From the NCBI GenBank assembly GCA_002712765.1, contig PAUP01000089.1, positions 1 to 47,330 of the forward strand: a DNA stretch of 47,330 nt, read 5' to 3'. The first letter of the stretch is position 1. The number at the start of each line of letters is the position of its first letter. The notes beneath the pieces were generated by a model that ran no database searches, had not been told where the DNA came from, and saw only the letters and a list, made by a program, of their open reading frames with translations. Below are positions 8,534-17,187 of the stretch, piece by piece. The stretch is from Cytophagaceae bacterium (lineage in GTDB: Bacteria > Bacteroidota > Bacteroidia > Flavobacteriales > Flavobacteriaceae). A program made the position numbers and the translations under genes.

Positions 8534-9076
8534 TTAAAAACTATATTCAAAATTTTCTTGATACTCTTGCCATTTTTCTGCGGTGGTCAGTTCTTTATAA
8601 TCATCATTAGAAATCATTTTCAAATAAATCTCTAACTGACGTGGAGTTTTATACCCTACAACCGGCTGAATGAAATTGGTGTCTTCATCAAAAAAGACAA
8701 TACTCGGATAACCCCTAATGTTCATTGCGGCGGCAAATTCGTGCTGGCTATTGCGACCTTTTCTATTGGGATCAAAATTAGGATTAGTAAAGGCCTGCCC
8801 TCTGTAGTTGATTTCTTTGGAACCTTCGGCGTTAAACTTTACGGCGTAGTAGTTTTCATTTATAAAAGCAGCCACCTGCTCGTTTTGAAAGGTATTTCTA
8901 TCTAGCAATTTACAAGGGCCACACCAATTGGTGTAAACGTCTACAATAATCTTTTTTGGATTTTCTGACTGGGCAGCAAGCGCATCTTCAAAACTCATCC
9001 AGTTTATTTGTGCATAACCTTGAGTGATCACACTCAACATTAGTAGCAATAGAAGTTTTTTCATAGGGTTCATCAT
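8534..9076 (-). CDS. Exported thioredoxin-fold protein
   Basis: Predicted periplasmic thiol-disulfide protein of 180 residues. A hydrophobic signal peptide (MKKLLLLLMLSVITQGYAQ) begins at Met5; counting from there (9064) gives the more natural start. The thioredoxin fold carries the active site NWCGPCK (Cys52 and Cys55 by the long numbering) and a cis-proline region RGYPSIVFF, with about 40 extra residues between the two, as in DUF255/thioredoxin_7-like proteins. The substrate is unknown. It is convergent with comEC and separated from the upstream transporter gene by a strong hairpin. Confidence 0.9.
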   Translation of the reverse strand: MMNPMKKLLLLLMLSVITQGYAQINWMSFEDALAAQSENPKKIIVDVYTNWCGPCKLLDRNTFQNEQVAAFINENYYAVKFNAEGSKEINYRGQAFTNPNFDPNRKGRNSQHEFAAAMNIRGYPSIVFFDEDTNFIQPVVGYKTPRQLEIYLKMISNDDYKELTTAEKWQEYQENFEYSF

Positions 9077-9113
9077 CTAAATGTCGAAATATTTTATGGT
9101 GTCTTACAAACAA

Positions 9114-9140
9114 AAAACGTTCCAAAGGTAGGAACGTTTT
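9114..9140 (-). terminator. Intrinsic terminator after the second POT transporter
   Basis: AAAACGTTCC (9114-9123) and GGAACGTTTT (9131-9140) form a perfect 10-bp stem with a 7-base loop. On the minus strand the stem ends in a U-rich run, so it would end the peptide-use operon before the thioredoxin-like gene. Confidence 0.85.
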
Positions 9141-9160
9141 TTTTATAGCCATCGTATATG

Positions 9161-10912
9161 TTATCGCACGCCGTGCATGAGCTTTTTGATAGCAGGATAT
9201 AAAGCCGCCGAGAGCACACCCAATCCTACTGCAATAGCCGTGAGCAACCAGAAAAAATAACTCAAACCTTCTGTTTGGGCTAAGCTTTCTGAATATTCAC
9301 CAAAGACACCTGCCAATTTCATACCTATAGCTACGGCCAAATACCAAATTCCAAACATCATCGCGATCATTCTTCCCGGCACCAATTTGCTCACATAAGA
9401 CAAAGCAACAGGCGAGATACACAATTCGCCCATGGTGTGAAAAAAGTAAACCAATACCAACCAAATCATGCTAACAGAAGCTGTCTTGGCTCCTACGGGT
9501 ATGTCTGAAGAGCCAATAGCCACACAGGCCATCCCTATACCCAGTAATATCATACCAATGGCGTATTTCATATTGGCGTTAGGATTGTACTTACTCTCCC
9601 ACCATTTTGAAAACAACGGGGCAAGGGTAATAATAAATAGTGAGTTTAAAACTCCAAACCAAGAAGCATCAATTTCGGCAATATCTTGATTAAACTTATC
9701 CCACAGACGGTATAAGGCGATATACCAAATAATAACAAAACTCAAGGCCAAAATTACATTGGCCAAACTATAACGCTTAAAGGTATTTTTAAATAATTTG
9801 ATCAACACCCATGTGATTACCACAAGTGGAACGATAGTCATTAATGCGTCAACTACTTTGAAAATCATGGCCGAGTTGCCTTCCAAAATACGATCGGTAT
9901 AATCTCTCGCAAAGATGGTTAATGAGCTTGGTGCTTGCTCGAAAATGGCCCAAAAGAAGATAGTGACAAAGGCAAAAAACACCACCGCCAGCATACGGTC
10001 TCTGGTAATTTTCGCGTAACGCGGAATGCGTAACACCAATAAAAGCACAAAGAGGATCAGTGCTGTTAATATGACCACATTAGGACCGCTTAGCCCAAAC
10101 AAACTAAAGTCAAATAAATTATACGCCCCTTCAGAAATTTTACTCACTGGATCATTTAAAATCCAAGATAGACCAAGTACTGAGGCTATAACGATAAGCG
10201 CCAACTCAAACTTGGTAAAAGGATTGAGCTTGTTGTCTTCGTCGTTCTGGTCGATGACTATATCTATGTTCTTTTGTGGCTTTAAACCAATAGTTCCAAA
10301 AATATCCTGCGCAAACCAAAATTGTAGCAACCCAAATAACATAAAGATTCCAGCTACTCCAAATCCCCAACTCCAGCCTATTTGTTCACCTAAGTAACCA
10401 CAGAGCAAAATCCCTAAAAAGGCCCCCGCATTTACACCCATGTAAAAGATGGTGTAAGCACCGTCTTTTTTACCAGGGCGGTCTTTGTACATCTCAGAGA
10501 TAATCGAAGTCATATTAGGTTTAAAAAAACCGCTTCCAAAGACCAGCAAGGTTAATCCCAAGTAAATAAAAAACTGAGTTTCTAGCGCCATAGCTGCATG
10601 CCCTAGGGTCATTAGTAGTGCGCCTACAACCACAGCCCATCGATATCCGATCTTTTTATCGGCAAAATACCCTCCTAGAAGCGTTGACAAATAAACCAGT
10701 GAGGTATAGGTGCCAAAAATAGCAAAAGCGTGTTCTCTAGGCCATCCCCAACCTCCATCCATGATCGAGGCGGTAAAGAACATAACGAGCAAAGCCCGCA
10801 TGCCATAGTAGGAAAAACGCTCCCACATTTCGGTAAAAAAGAGTACAAATAATCCTGCGGGATGTCCAATAACAGGATTTTCAAAAAACTGATCGGTTGA
10901 ATTTTGTGCCAT
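9161..10912 (-). CDS. POT-family proton-dependent oligopeptide transporter
   Basis: Inner-membrane di-/tripeptide:proton symporter (PTR2/POT family, major facilitator fold) of 583 residues with about 12-14 helices. The proton-coupling motif is EMWERFSYYGMRALL near residues 28-42; GSGFFKPNMTSIISEMY and FYMGVNAGAFLG are further POT signatures. It starts 14 bp after the stop of the first POT gene and is the last gene of the operon headed by the DPP IV gene. It has a longer middle linker (about residues 210-235) than its partner. The family is certain; substrate preference cannot be read. Confidence 0.95.
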   Translation of the reverse strand: MAQNSTDQFFENPVIGHPAGLFVLFFTEMWERFSYYGMRALLVMFFTASIMDGGWGWPREHAFAIFGTYTSLVYLSTLLGGYFADKKIGYRWAVVVGALLMTLGHAAMALETQFFIYLGLTLLVFGSGFFKPNMTSIISEMYKDRPGKKDGAYTIFYMGVNAGAFLGILLCGYLGEQIGWSWGFGVAGIFMLFGLLQFWFAQDIFGTIGLKPQKNIDIVIDQNDEDNKLNPFTKFELALIVIASVLGLSWILNDPVSKISEGAYNLFDFSLFGLSGPNVVILTALILFVLLLVLRIPRYAKITRDRMLAVVFFAFVTIFFWAIFEQAPSSLTIFARDYTDRILEGNSAMIFKVVDALMTIVPLVVITWVLIKLFKNTFKRYSLANVILALSFVIIWYIALYRLWDKFNQDIAEIDASWFGVLNSLFIITLAPLFSKWWESKYNPNANMKYAIGMILLGIGMACVAIGSSDIPVGAKTASVSMIWLVLVYFFHTMGELCISPVALSYVSKLVPGRMIAMMFGIWYLAVAIGMKLAGVFGEYSESLAQTEGLSYFFWLLTAIAVGLGVLSAALYPAIKKLMHGVR

Positions 10913-10926
10913 AATAGTAAGCTAGT

Positions 10927-12495
10927 CTAGTTGATATCTGGATCTGCAGCTTCAAATCCTTCCTGCTCTAATCCTTCTGCCGTTCTTAATTCTTCGGCGC
11001 CATGGGTAAGACGTTTAAGCGGCTTCAACAAGGCGATAACTAGGAGTCCAAAGATCACACAGAAAATGGTTATTCCTGAAAAGATGGTCAACTCACCTGC
11101 CGAAGATGCCGATTCACCTATTAAACCAGCAACCTTATTTCCTAAACCTGTTGCGGCAAAATACACCCCCATCATTAACGCTCCATACCTAACTGGTGCC
11201 AGTTTGGTAATAAAGGATAAAGCTACAGGAGAAGCACTCAATTCTCCAATGGTGTGAAACAAATAGGCTAAGGCCAACCAATACATGGCAGATTTGCCTA
11301 AACTCTCATACTCCATAGAAGCAAAGACCATAAATACAAAGCCGAGACCCATAATGATTACACCTATCGCCATCTTAAATAATGACGATGCCTCTCTCCC
11401 TCGGTTTTTCCACCACGCCCAGAAATTGGCCACGAGTAAGGCAAAAACGATGATGTAAAAGGGATTAAAAAATTGAAAGGCTGCTGCGGGTATTTCGTAC
11501 CCAAACAAAAAGCGATCTGTTCTGTTTTCGGCATAGAGATTCATCAACCCGCCTGCCTGTTCGAAGGCCCCCCAAAATACGATTACAATGATAAATGACA
11601 GTAACAATACGAGATAGCGATCCTTTTCTACTTTAGATCTCAAATCGCCATAAATTGTGCTCATCATCCCTACAACAACCGCTAGAAAAACAAAAAAGAT
11701 CATATAGGCCAATTGTTGTTTTTCGATAAAAAAGTATGCCGAAACCAAACCAAAAATGGCTAAAGCCAAAGTTAAGGTCAAAGGTTTTGTCTTTGAAAAC
11801 TGAGTTTTAAAAATTTGTCCAATAGATACATCGTCGCTGTCCATACTAACACGTACTGGTTTGTTACCTACGTGTTTGATAAAACGTTGCCCAAACATAT
11901 AAACGGCTTGTCCTAGCACCATCCCTATGGCAGCAAGGCCAAAGCCAGCGTGCCAGCCATATCTTTGCGCTACCCAAGCCACAGTCAAACTCGCCAGAGC
12001 GGCACCTACATTAATACCGATATAGAAAATAGAAAAACCCTTGTCGCGTCTTTCGTCACCTTGTCTATACAAACCTCCTACCAAGGTAGAAATGTTCGGT
12101 TTTAATAGCCCCACACCAGAAATAATTAAGCCTAGACCTGTATAAAATGCCCACATTTCTTCTATGGACAAAATTCCGTGACCAGCTACAAGTAATATAC
12201 CCCCAATCATAACGGCTCGCTTTTGACCAATAATCTTGTCGGCAATAATACCTCCCGGAATAGAAGCAACATAGACTAACATCGTATACCATCCATACAA
12301 AGACAAAGCCTCAACGTCTAGCCAACCCAAACCTGGGTTATCCCCAACTGTTTGTGCTGTTAGATACAGAACGAGTATTCCTCTCATCCCATAATAGGAA
12401 AAACGCTCCCACATTTCGGTAAAAAACAGGATATACAAGCCTACTGGATGTCCAAAAAGCTCTTTTTCATGTGCTTGTTTTGTAAGTGATGACAT
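10927..12495 (-). CDS. POT-family proton-dependent oligopeptide transporter (tandem paralogue)
   Basis: Second POT symporter, 522 residues, with the coupling motif EMWERFSYYGMRGIL near residues 27-41, GVGLLKPNISTLVGGLY, and FYIGINVGAALASL. It clearly resembles the gene downstream but is diverged enough to be an old duplication, perhaps with a different peptide range. The C-terminus has an acidic cytosolic tail (EELRTAEGLEQEGFEAADPD). It lies 33 bp downstream of the DPP IV gene, so dipeptides released in the periplasm could be taken up directly by the two transporters. Confidence 0.95.
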   Translation of the reverse strand: MSSLTKQAHEKELFGHPVGLYILFFTEMWERFSYYGMRGILVLYLTAQTVGDNPGLGWLDVEALSLYGWYTMLVYVASIPGGIIADKIIGQKRAVMIGGILLVAGHGILSIEEMWAFYTGLGLIISGVGLLKPNISTLVGGLYRQGDERRDKGFSIFYIGINVGAALASLTVAWVAQRYGWHAGFGLAAIGMVLGQAVYMFGQRFIKHVGNKPVRVSMDSDDVSIGQIFKTQFSKTKPLTLTLALAIFGLVSAYFFIEKQQLAYMIFFVFLAVVVGMMSTIYGDLRSKVEKDRYLVLLLSFIIVIVFWGAFEQAGGLMNLYAENRTDRFLFGYEIPAAAFQFFNPFYIIVFALLVANFWAWWKNRGREASSLFKMAIGVIIMGLGFVFMVFASMEYESLGKSAMYWLALAYLFHTIGELSASPVALSFITKLAPVRYGALMMGVYFAATGLGNKVAGLIGESASSAGELTIFSGITIFCVIFGLLVIALLKPLKRLTHGAEELRTAEGLEQEGFEAADPDIN

Positions 12496-12528
12496 AATTG
12501 TTGTTTAGGTTATTGTTAGGTTGTTTTA

Positions 12529-14718
12529 TTAAAGGTTCTCCTTTATAAAATTGGTCATTTTGGTAAATAAATGCAATCGCGTATTGCCTCCATAAATACC
12601 GTGGTTTTTATCGGGATAGATCGCCCAGTCAAATTGTTTGTTGGCCTGCACTAGAGCTTCTACCAAAGCCATAGTGTTGTGAAGGTGTACATTGTCATCG
12701 GCGCTACCGTGTACCAATAAAAAGTCACCCTTTAGTTTGTCTACATGAGACACTGGCGAGTTGTCGTCATATCCACTGGGATTTTCCTGTGGTGTTTGCA
12801 TATAGCGCTCTGTATAAATAGTGTCGTAGTATCTCCAGCTGGTTACAGGAGCTACTGCAATAGCCATAGAAAAAGTATCGGCGCCTTGGAACAAACAATT
12901 GGCAGACATAAAGCCACCATAACTCCATCCCCAAATTCCTATACGACTTTGATCTACATAGGCTCTTTCACCAAGTTTTTGTGCCGCAGCGATTTGATCC
13001 TGCACCTCGTAGCGACCTAACTCTTTTTGAGTCATCTTTTTAAAATCTCTTCCTTTTAGACCCGTTCCGCGAGGATCAACACAAACAATGATATAGCCTT
13101 CTTGAGCGAGCATCTGAAACCAATAATCATTAGCACCACCCCAAGAATTTTTGACACTCTGAGAACCTGGCCCTGAATATTGCGTCATAAAAACGGGATA
13201 CTTTTTTGAAGGGTCAAAATTGGCTGGTTTAATCATATAAGCATTCAGACTCGCATTATTCACCTCTATGGTGAAAAACTCTTTAGGAGAAGTCAAATAG
13301 GAATTATACTGTTCCTTTAAGGCCTGGTTGTCTTTGATTACTTTGATTACTTTTCCGTCTTTGGCACTATTTAAAGTAAAACGCCATGGGGTATCTGCAC
13401 TGCTGTACGAATTGATAAAATAAGTAAAGTCTGCACTAAAATCGGCACTGTTGGTTCCTTCTTCTACTGCGAGTTGTTGTTTTTTCTTACCGTTAAGCTG
13501 TATGGCGTACACCCCTCTATTGATCGAACCATTTTCGACACTCTGATAGAATACGCGTTTTGATTTGGGATCAAAACCGTAATAGCTAGTTACCTCCCAT
13601 TTGCCTTGGGTTACCTGCTTTTTTAAACTTCCATCGGCATTGTGATGGTAAATATGGTTAAAGCCATCTTTCTCACTGGTCCAAATAAAGCTGTTATCTT
13701 CAAGAAACGTAAGGTTATCTGTCACATCTACATAGGCTGCATCCCTGTCTACCAAAACCACCTTAGCCAGATTGGTTCTAGTATCATAAAATGACAATTG
13801 TAAGTTATTTTGATGTCTATTAAGCGTTTGTACAGAAAGTATATTGGGGTCTTTAGTCCATTTGATCCGAGGGATATAATATCCCGCACCTGTTCCTAGG
13901 TCTACCTCAATAGCCTGAGCCTGCCGCATACCTTGTTGTCCTACCTTGTAAACGTGTAAGCTCACTGCTGCGTTTTTCTCGCCCGCTTTGGGATATTTAA
14001 AAACTTGTTGTTGCTGGTATAACTCTTTGCCAAAAATATCCATTGAAAACTCTGGCACTTCACGCTCATCAAAACGTATATACGCCAAATGCTTACTATC
14101 GGCACTCCAATCAAATGCTCTTACAAAAGCAAATTCTTCTTCATATACCCAGTCTGTGATGCCATTGATAATTTGGTTCAACAAACCGTCATAGGTCACT
14201 TGTTCTACATCACCAGTAGCGATGTCAAAAATAAAGATGTTGTTGTCTTTTCCATAAGCTACTTTGGTGCCGTCTGGTGAAAAGGTGGGTTCTTGTACCA
14301 AATCGTCAGACAACTTTGTGAGCTTTCGCGAAAGCGTATTATAAATATAAAACTCCCCTAAAGTCGATCTTCTGTAAATAGACTGTAATTTTGTTGAGAG
14401 TAAAACCTGCTCTTCTTTGGGCCCAAATTCATAACTGATAAAGTAATCTAGCCCTTCAATATCCTTAGTACTTACCGCAGTTCTCACCTTTTCTCCAGAA
14501 GTGTAATCATAGATATCGACACTGCCTATTCTCGCAGCTCTATCGTAATTCTGGACGGCATATTGGGTTCCGTTGGCCATAGAGTGCAAACGATCCAAAC
14601 GTTGCATTCTAAAAGTACCATCTTTCCAAATATCTTCTAGTGTTATTGATTTTTTTTGCGCAGTAATTGCCGTAGATGCCAGTAAGAATATGGCAACAAA
14701 AAAGGAAGGAAATCTCAT
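12529..14718 (-). CDS. Dipeptidyl peptidase IV (S9 family)
   Basis: Exported serine peptidase that removes X-Pro or X-Ala dipeptides from the N-termini of peptides; 729 residues with a signal peptide (about 1-20). The beta-propeller includes DWVYEEEFA, holding the double glutamate that binds the substrate amino group. The alpha/beta-hydrolase domain has GWSYGGFMSA (nucleophile near residue 598), HGSADDNVH (aspartate near 672) and DKNHGIYGG (histidine near 705). It is the first gene of a three-gene operon with two POT transporters. A solo palindrome at 14322-14335 is translated as LSRK near residue 130. Confidence 0.96.
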   Translation of the reverse strand: MRFPSFFVAIFLLASTAITAQKKSITLEDIWKDGTFRMQRLDRLHSMANGTQYAVQNYDRAARIGSVDIYDYTSGEKVRTAVSTKDIEGLDYFISYEFGPKEEQVLLSTKLQSIYRRSTLGEFYIYNTLSRKLTKLSDDLVQEPTFSPDGTKVAYGKDNNIFIFDIATGDVEQVTYDGLLNQIINGITDWVYEEEFAFVRAFDWSADSKHLAYIRFDEREVPEFSMDIFGKELYQQQQVFKYPKAGEKNAAVSLHVYKVGQQGMRQAQAIEVDLGTGAGYYIPRIKWTKDPNILSVQTLNRHQNNLQLSFYDTRTNLAKVVLVDRDAAYVDVTDNLTFLEDNSFIWTSEKDGFNHIYHHNADGSLKKQVTQGKWEVTSYYGFDPKSKRVFYQSVENGSINRGVYAIQLNGKKKQQLAVEEGTNSADFSADFTYFINSYSSADTPWRFTLNSAKDGKVIKVIKDNQALKEQYNSYLTSPKEFFTIEVNNASLNAYMIKPANFDPSKKYPVFMTQYSGPGSQSVKNSWGGANDYWFQMLAQEGYIIVCVDPRGTGLKGRDFKKMTQKELGRYEVQDQIAAAQKLGERAYVDQSRIGIWGWSYGGFMSANCLFQGADTFSMAIAVAPVTSWRYYDTIYTERYMQTPQENPSGYDDNSPVSHVDKLKGDFLLVHGSADDNVHLHNTMALVEALVQANKQFDWAIYPDKNHGIYGGNTRLHLFTKMTNFIKENL
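14322..14335. repeat. Solo palindrome GCTTTCGCGAAAGC inside the DPP IV gene
   Basis: A perfect copy read on the minus strand as CTT TCG CGA AAG (LSRK), in the propeller domain. The surrounding 16 bases at 14321-14336 are AGCTTTCGCGAAAGCG. Confidence 0.9.
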
Positions 14719-14871
14719 ATGTATCTAATGAACTTTTTAAAGTGTCCCAATTTTACTAAAAATAATGCAGAAAACCACCGTTTTGTTGTTAATACTCCAT
14801 CTGTATATGAGTGCAAGCAATGTCTTTTATAGACTTAGGTGTAGCACTCTTATAAATATTTTGGTTCTCCC

Positions 14872-14879
14872 TATCTTTG
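14872..14879 (+). promoter_or_regulatory. -7 element of the HMG-CoA reductase promoter
   Basis: TATCTTTG matches the Bacteroidota -7 consensus TAnnTTTG exactly and lies 21 bp ahead of the ATG at 14901. No clear TTG sits at the expected -33 distance. Confidence 0.55.
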
Positions 14880-14900
14880 TAAAACTTCAATACATATGGA

Positions 14901-16211
14901 ATGACCCAAAAGATCACCGGTTTTTCAAAACTGACAAAGGCAGCAAAAATAGATTGGCTTGCCCAAACCTACTTTCAAGATCAACAACAAGCTGTCGCCT
15001 TACTTAAAAGGTATTGGAATGCAGATTCGAAATTACAGCAATTACACGATGAGTTTATTGAAAATACCATTAGTAATTTTTACTTGCCTTTAGGGGTGGC
15101 TCCTAATTTTGATATCAATGGCAAAACCTACTCCATCCCTATGGCTATTGAAGAAAGTTCGGTAGTGGCAGCTGCGAGCAAAGCAGCCAAATTTTGGGGA
15201 GAACGCGGAGGATTTAAAGCTACTGTATTGGGAACCACAAAGGTAGGGCAAGTCCATTTTACCTACACAGGAACATATGAACGCTTACAAGAATTCTTTA
15301 AAGACACCCTTTTTAGATTCCATAAAGAAGCTGCTCCACTTACCCGCAATATGGAAAAAAGAGGCGGAGGCATCAAAGCGATATCACTGGTAAATAAAAG
15401 CGATCAATTACCCCACTACTATCAATTGCATTGTGAGTTTGATACACAGGATGCTATGGGTGCCAATTTTATAAATAGCTGTCTCGAACAATTTGCCAAA
15501 ACCTTAAAGAATGCCTTTGAAGCCGATCGGCGTTTTAAAGACGCTGAGTCGCTAGAGATTATCATGAGCATACTTTCCAATTATGTACCTAATTGTCTCG
15601 TACGAGCCGAAGTGAATTGTCCCGTTGACGCCTTGACCGAAAAAGGAATAGAAGGTCAGGAATTTGCAGAGAAATTTGTGCAGGCTATTGCCATTGCCAC
15701 TGTCGAACCATACCGAGCCGTGACACACAACAAGGGCATTATGAACGGAATTGATGCCGTGATCTTGGCTACGGGCAATGACTTTAGGGCTGTAGAAGCA
15801 GGGGTACATGCCTATGCAGCAAGAGATGGTCAGTATCGCAGCCTTACGACTGCCGAGATCAAGGAGGGTGAGTTTAACTTTGCCATAGAAATTCCTTTAG
15901 CTCTGGGTACTGTGGGTGGCTTGACAAAACTTCATCCATTGGTCAAATGGTCTATGGAATTATTGGGCAATCCGTCGGCGCAGGAGTTAATGCAACTAGT
16001 TGCTGTTGCAGGTCTGGCTCAAAACTTTGCAGCAGTCAAATCATTAACAACTACCGGTATTCAACAAGGCCATATGAAAATGCACTTGATGAACATCCTT
16101 AATCAAATGGATGCCTCAGCCTCAGAAAAACAAAAAACAGTACATCATTTTAAGACAGCCACTGTGACACATGCCGCTGTTGTTGATTTTATAACAACTC
16201 TAAGACACTAA
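14901..16211 (+). CDS. mvaA: Hydroxymethylglutaryl-CoA reductase (class II)
   Basis: Reduces HMG-CoA to mevalonate in the cytosol (or the reverse), feeding isoprenoid synthesis; 436 residues. The substrate-binding segment is IPMAIEESSVVAAASKAA (Glu near 84-85; class II enzymes usually read AIEEPSVVAA). The catalytic lysine is in THNKGIMNGIDAV, the aspartate in ATGNDFRAVEAG and the histidine in GIQQGHMKMHLMNIL. All four catalytic residues are present. ATG 14901 is preceded by a good -7 element. The following kinase gene starts 1 bp after this stop, so the pair is coupled. Confidence 0.95.
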   Translation: MTQKITGFSKLTKAAKIDWLAQTYFQDQQQAVALLKRYWNADSKLQQLHDEFIENTISNFYLPLGVAPNFDINGKTYSIPMAIEESSVVAAASKAAKFWGERGGFKATVLGTTKVGQVHFTYTGTYERLQEFFKDTLFRFHKEAAPLTRNMEKRGGGIKAISLVNKSDQLPHYYQLHCEFDTQDAMGANFINSCLEQFAKTLKNAFEADRRFKDAESLEIIMSILSNYVPNCLVRAEVNCPVDALTEKGIEGQEFAEKFVQAIAIATVEPYRAVTHNKGIMNGIDAVILATGNDFRAVEAGVHAYAARDGQYRSLTTAEIKEGEFNFAIEIPLALGTVGGLTKLHPLVKWSMELLGNPSAQELMQLVAVAGLAQNFAAVKSLTTTGIQQGHMKMHLMNILNQMDASASEKQKTVHHFKTATVTHAAVVDFITTLRH

Positions 16212-16212
16212 T

Positions 16213-17127
16213 TTGAAGCATTTTTACAGTCACGGGAAACTGCTACTCACAGGCGAATATGTGGTACTTGACGGAGCCAAGGCGCTAGCCCTTCCTACCC
16301 AAAAAGGGCAACATATGCAGGTGGTATCCTCAGAGCGTTCTGGCATTAACTGGACGAGTAAGCTGCACGATGGTAGCACTTGGTTTAGCCATCATTTTGA
16401 ACTCGACCAATTGCGCACAAAAAATTGGCGTAGTGATCAAAAGGTCGTTGAGACGCTACAGCACATTTTAGAGACCGCTTTGTCGATAAGCAACATATCT
16501 TTGACCGAGAATCACGGCTTTGAAATCACATCAATATTAGAGTTTCCTCGTAATTGGGGGCTTGGCTCTTCTTCTACGCTTTTAAACAATATCGCACAGT
16601 GGTTGGATATCAACCCCTACACCTTACTTTCTCAGACTTTTGGAGGGAGTGGTTATGATATTGCTTGTGCTACAGCAAAAGGGCCTATATGCTATCAACG
16701 AAGCCTAGAGAATGTTAGGGTTGACCCAGTTGCGTTTGACCCCCCTTTCAAGGAGACCCTATTTTTTGTGCATCTAAATACCAAACAAAATAGTCGCGAG
16801 AGTATACGACATTACCGAGGCTTACAGCCCGAGAAGAGCAGCGCCCTTATCGAAAGTATTACAGCGCTTACAAACAAACTACTCCTAGTCGAAACCCTAA
16901 ACAATTTTGAGCATTTGTTATTTCAACACGAAACACAGCTCGCCAAAGTCCTAAAACTTAGCAGTGTAAAAGAACGCCTGTTTCCCGATTATCCCGGCGC
17001 TATTAAAAGTCTTGGAGGCTGGGGAGGTGACTTTATCCTAGCTACAGGAGACACCTCTAGACACGACTATTTCAAACAAAAAGGTTTTTCTACGATTATC
17101 CCTTATTCTGAAATGATATTGCACTAA
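16213..17127 (+). CDS. GHMP kinase, GYDIA family (mevalonate-pathway type)
   Basis: Small-molecule kinase of the galactokinase/homoserine/mevalonate/phosphomevalonate superfamily, 304 residues. It has SHGKLLLTGEYVVLDGA at the N-terminus, the phosphate-binding loop NWGLGSSSTLLNN, and GGSGYDIACA, the motif that names the flavobacterial GYDIA family. A C-terminal GHMP domain ends with GGWGGDFILATG. Adjacency to HMG-CoA reductase points to a step in mevalonate phosphorylation, but the exact substrate is not shown. Translation begins at a TTG 1 bp after the mvaA stop; the N-terminus aligns with the family from there. Confidence 0.9.
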   Translation: MKHFYSHGKLLLTGEYVVLDGAKALALPTQKGQHMQVVSSERSGINWTSKLHDGSTWFSHHFELDQLRTKNWRSDQKVVETLQHILETALSISNISLTENHGFEITSILEFPRNWGLGSSSTLLNNIAQWLDINPYTLLSQTFGGSGYDIACATAKGPICYQRSLENVRVDPVAFDPPFKETLFFVHLNTKQNSRESIRHYRGLQPEKSSALIESITALTNKLLLVETLNNFEHLLFQHETQLAKVLKLSSVKERLFPDYPGAIKSLGGWGGDFILATGDTSRHDYFKQKGFSTIIPYSEMILH

Positions 17128-17140
17128 AAACTGCGTATAA

Positions 17141-17168
17141 AAAAAGGCTCACAATTGCGAGCCTTTTT
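17141..17168. terminator. Bidirectional terminator between convergent operons
   Basis: AAAAAGGCTC (17141-17150) and GAGCCTTTTT (17159-17168) form a 10-bp stem with an 8-base loop. T-runs on both strands let it serve the kinase gene and the convergent foldase gene. Confidence 0.88.
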
Positions 17169-17187
17169 CTTATGCTATAAACACCTC

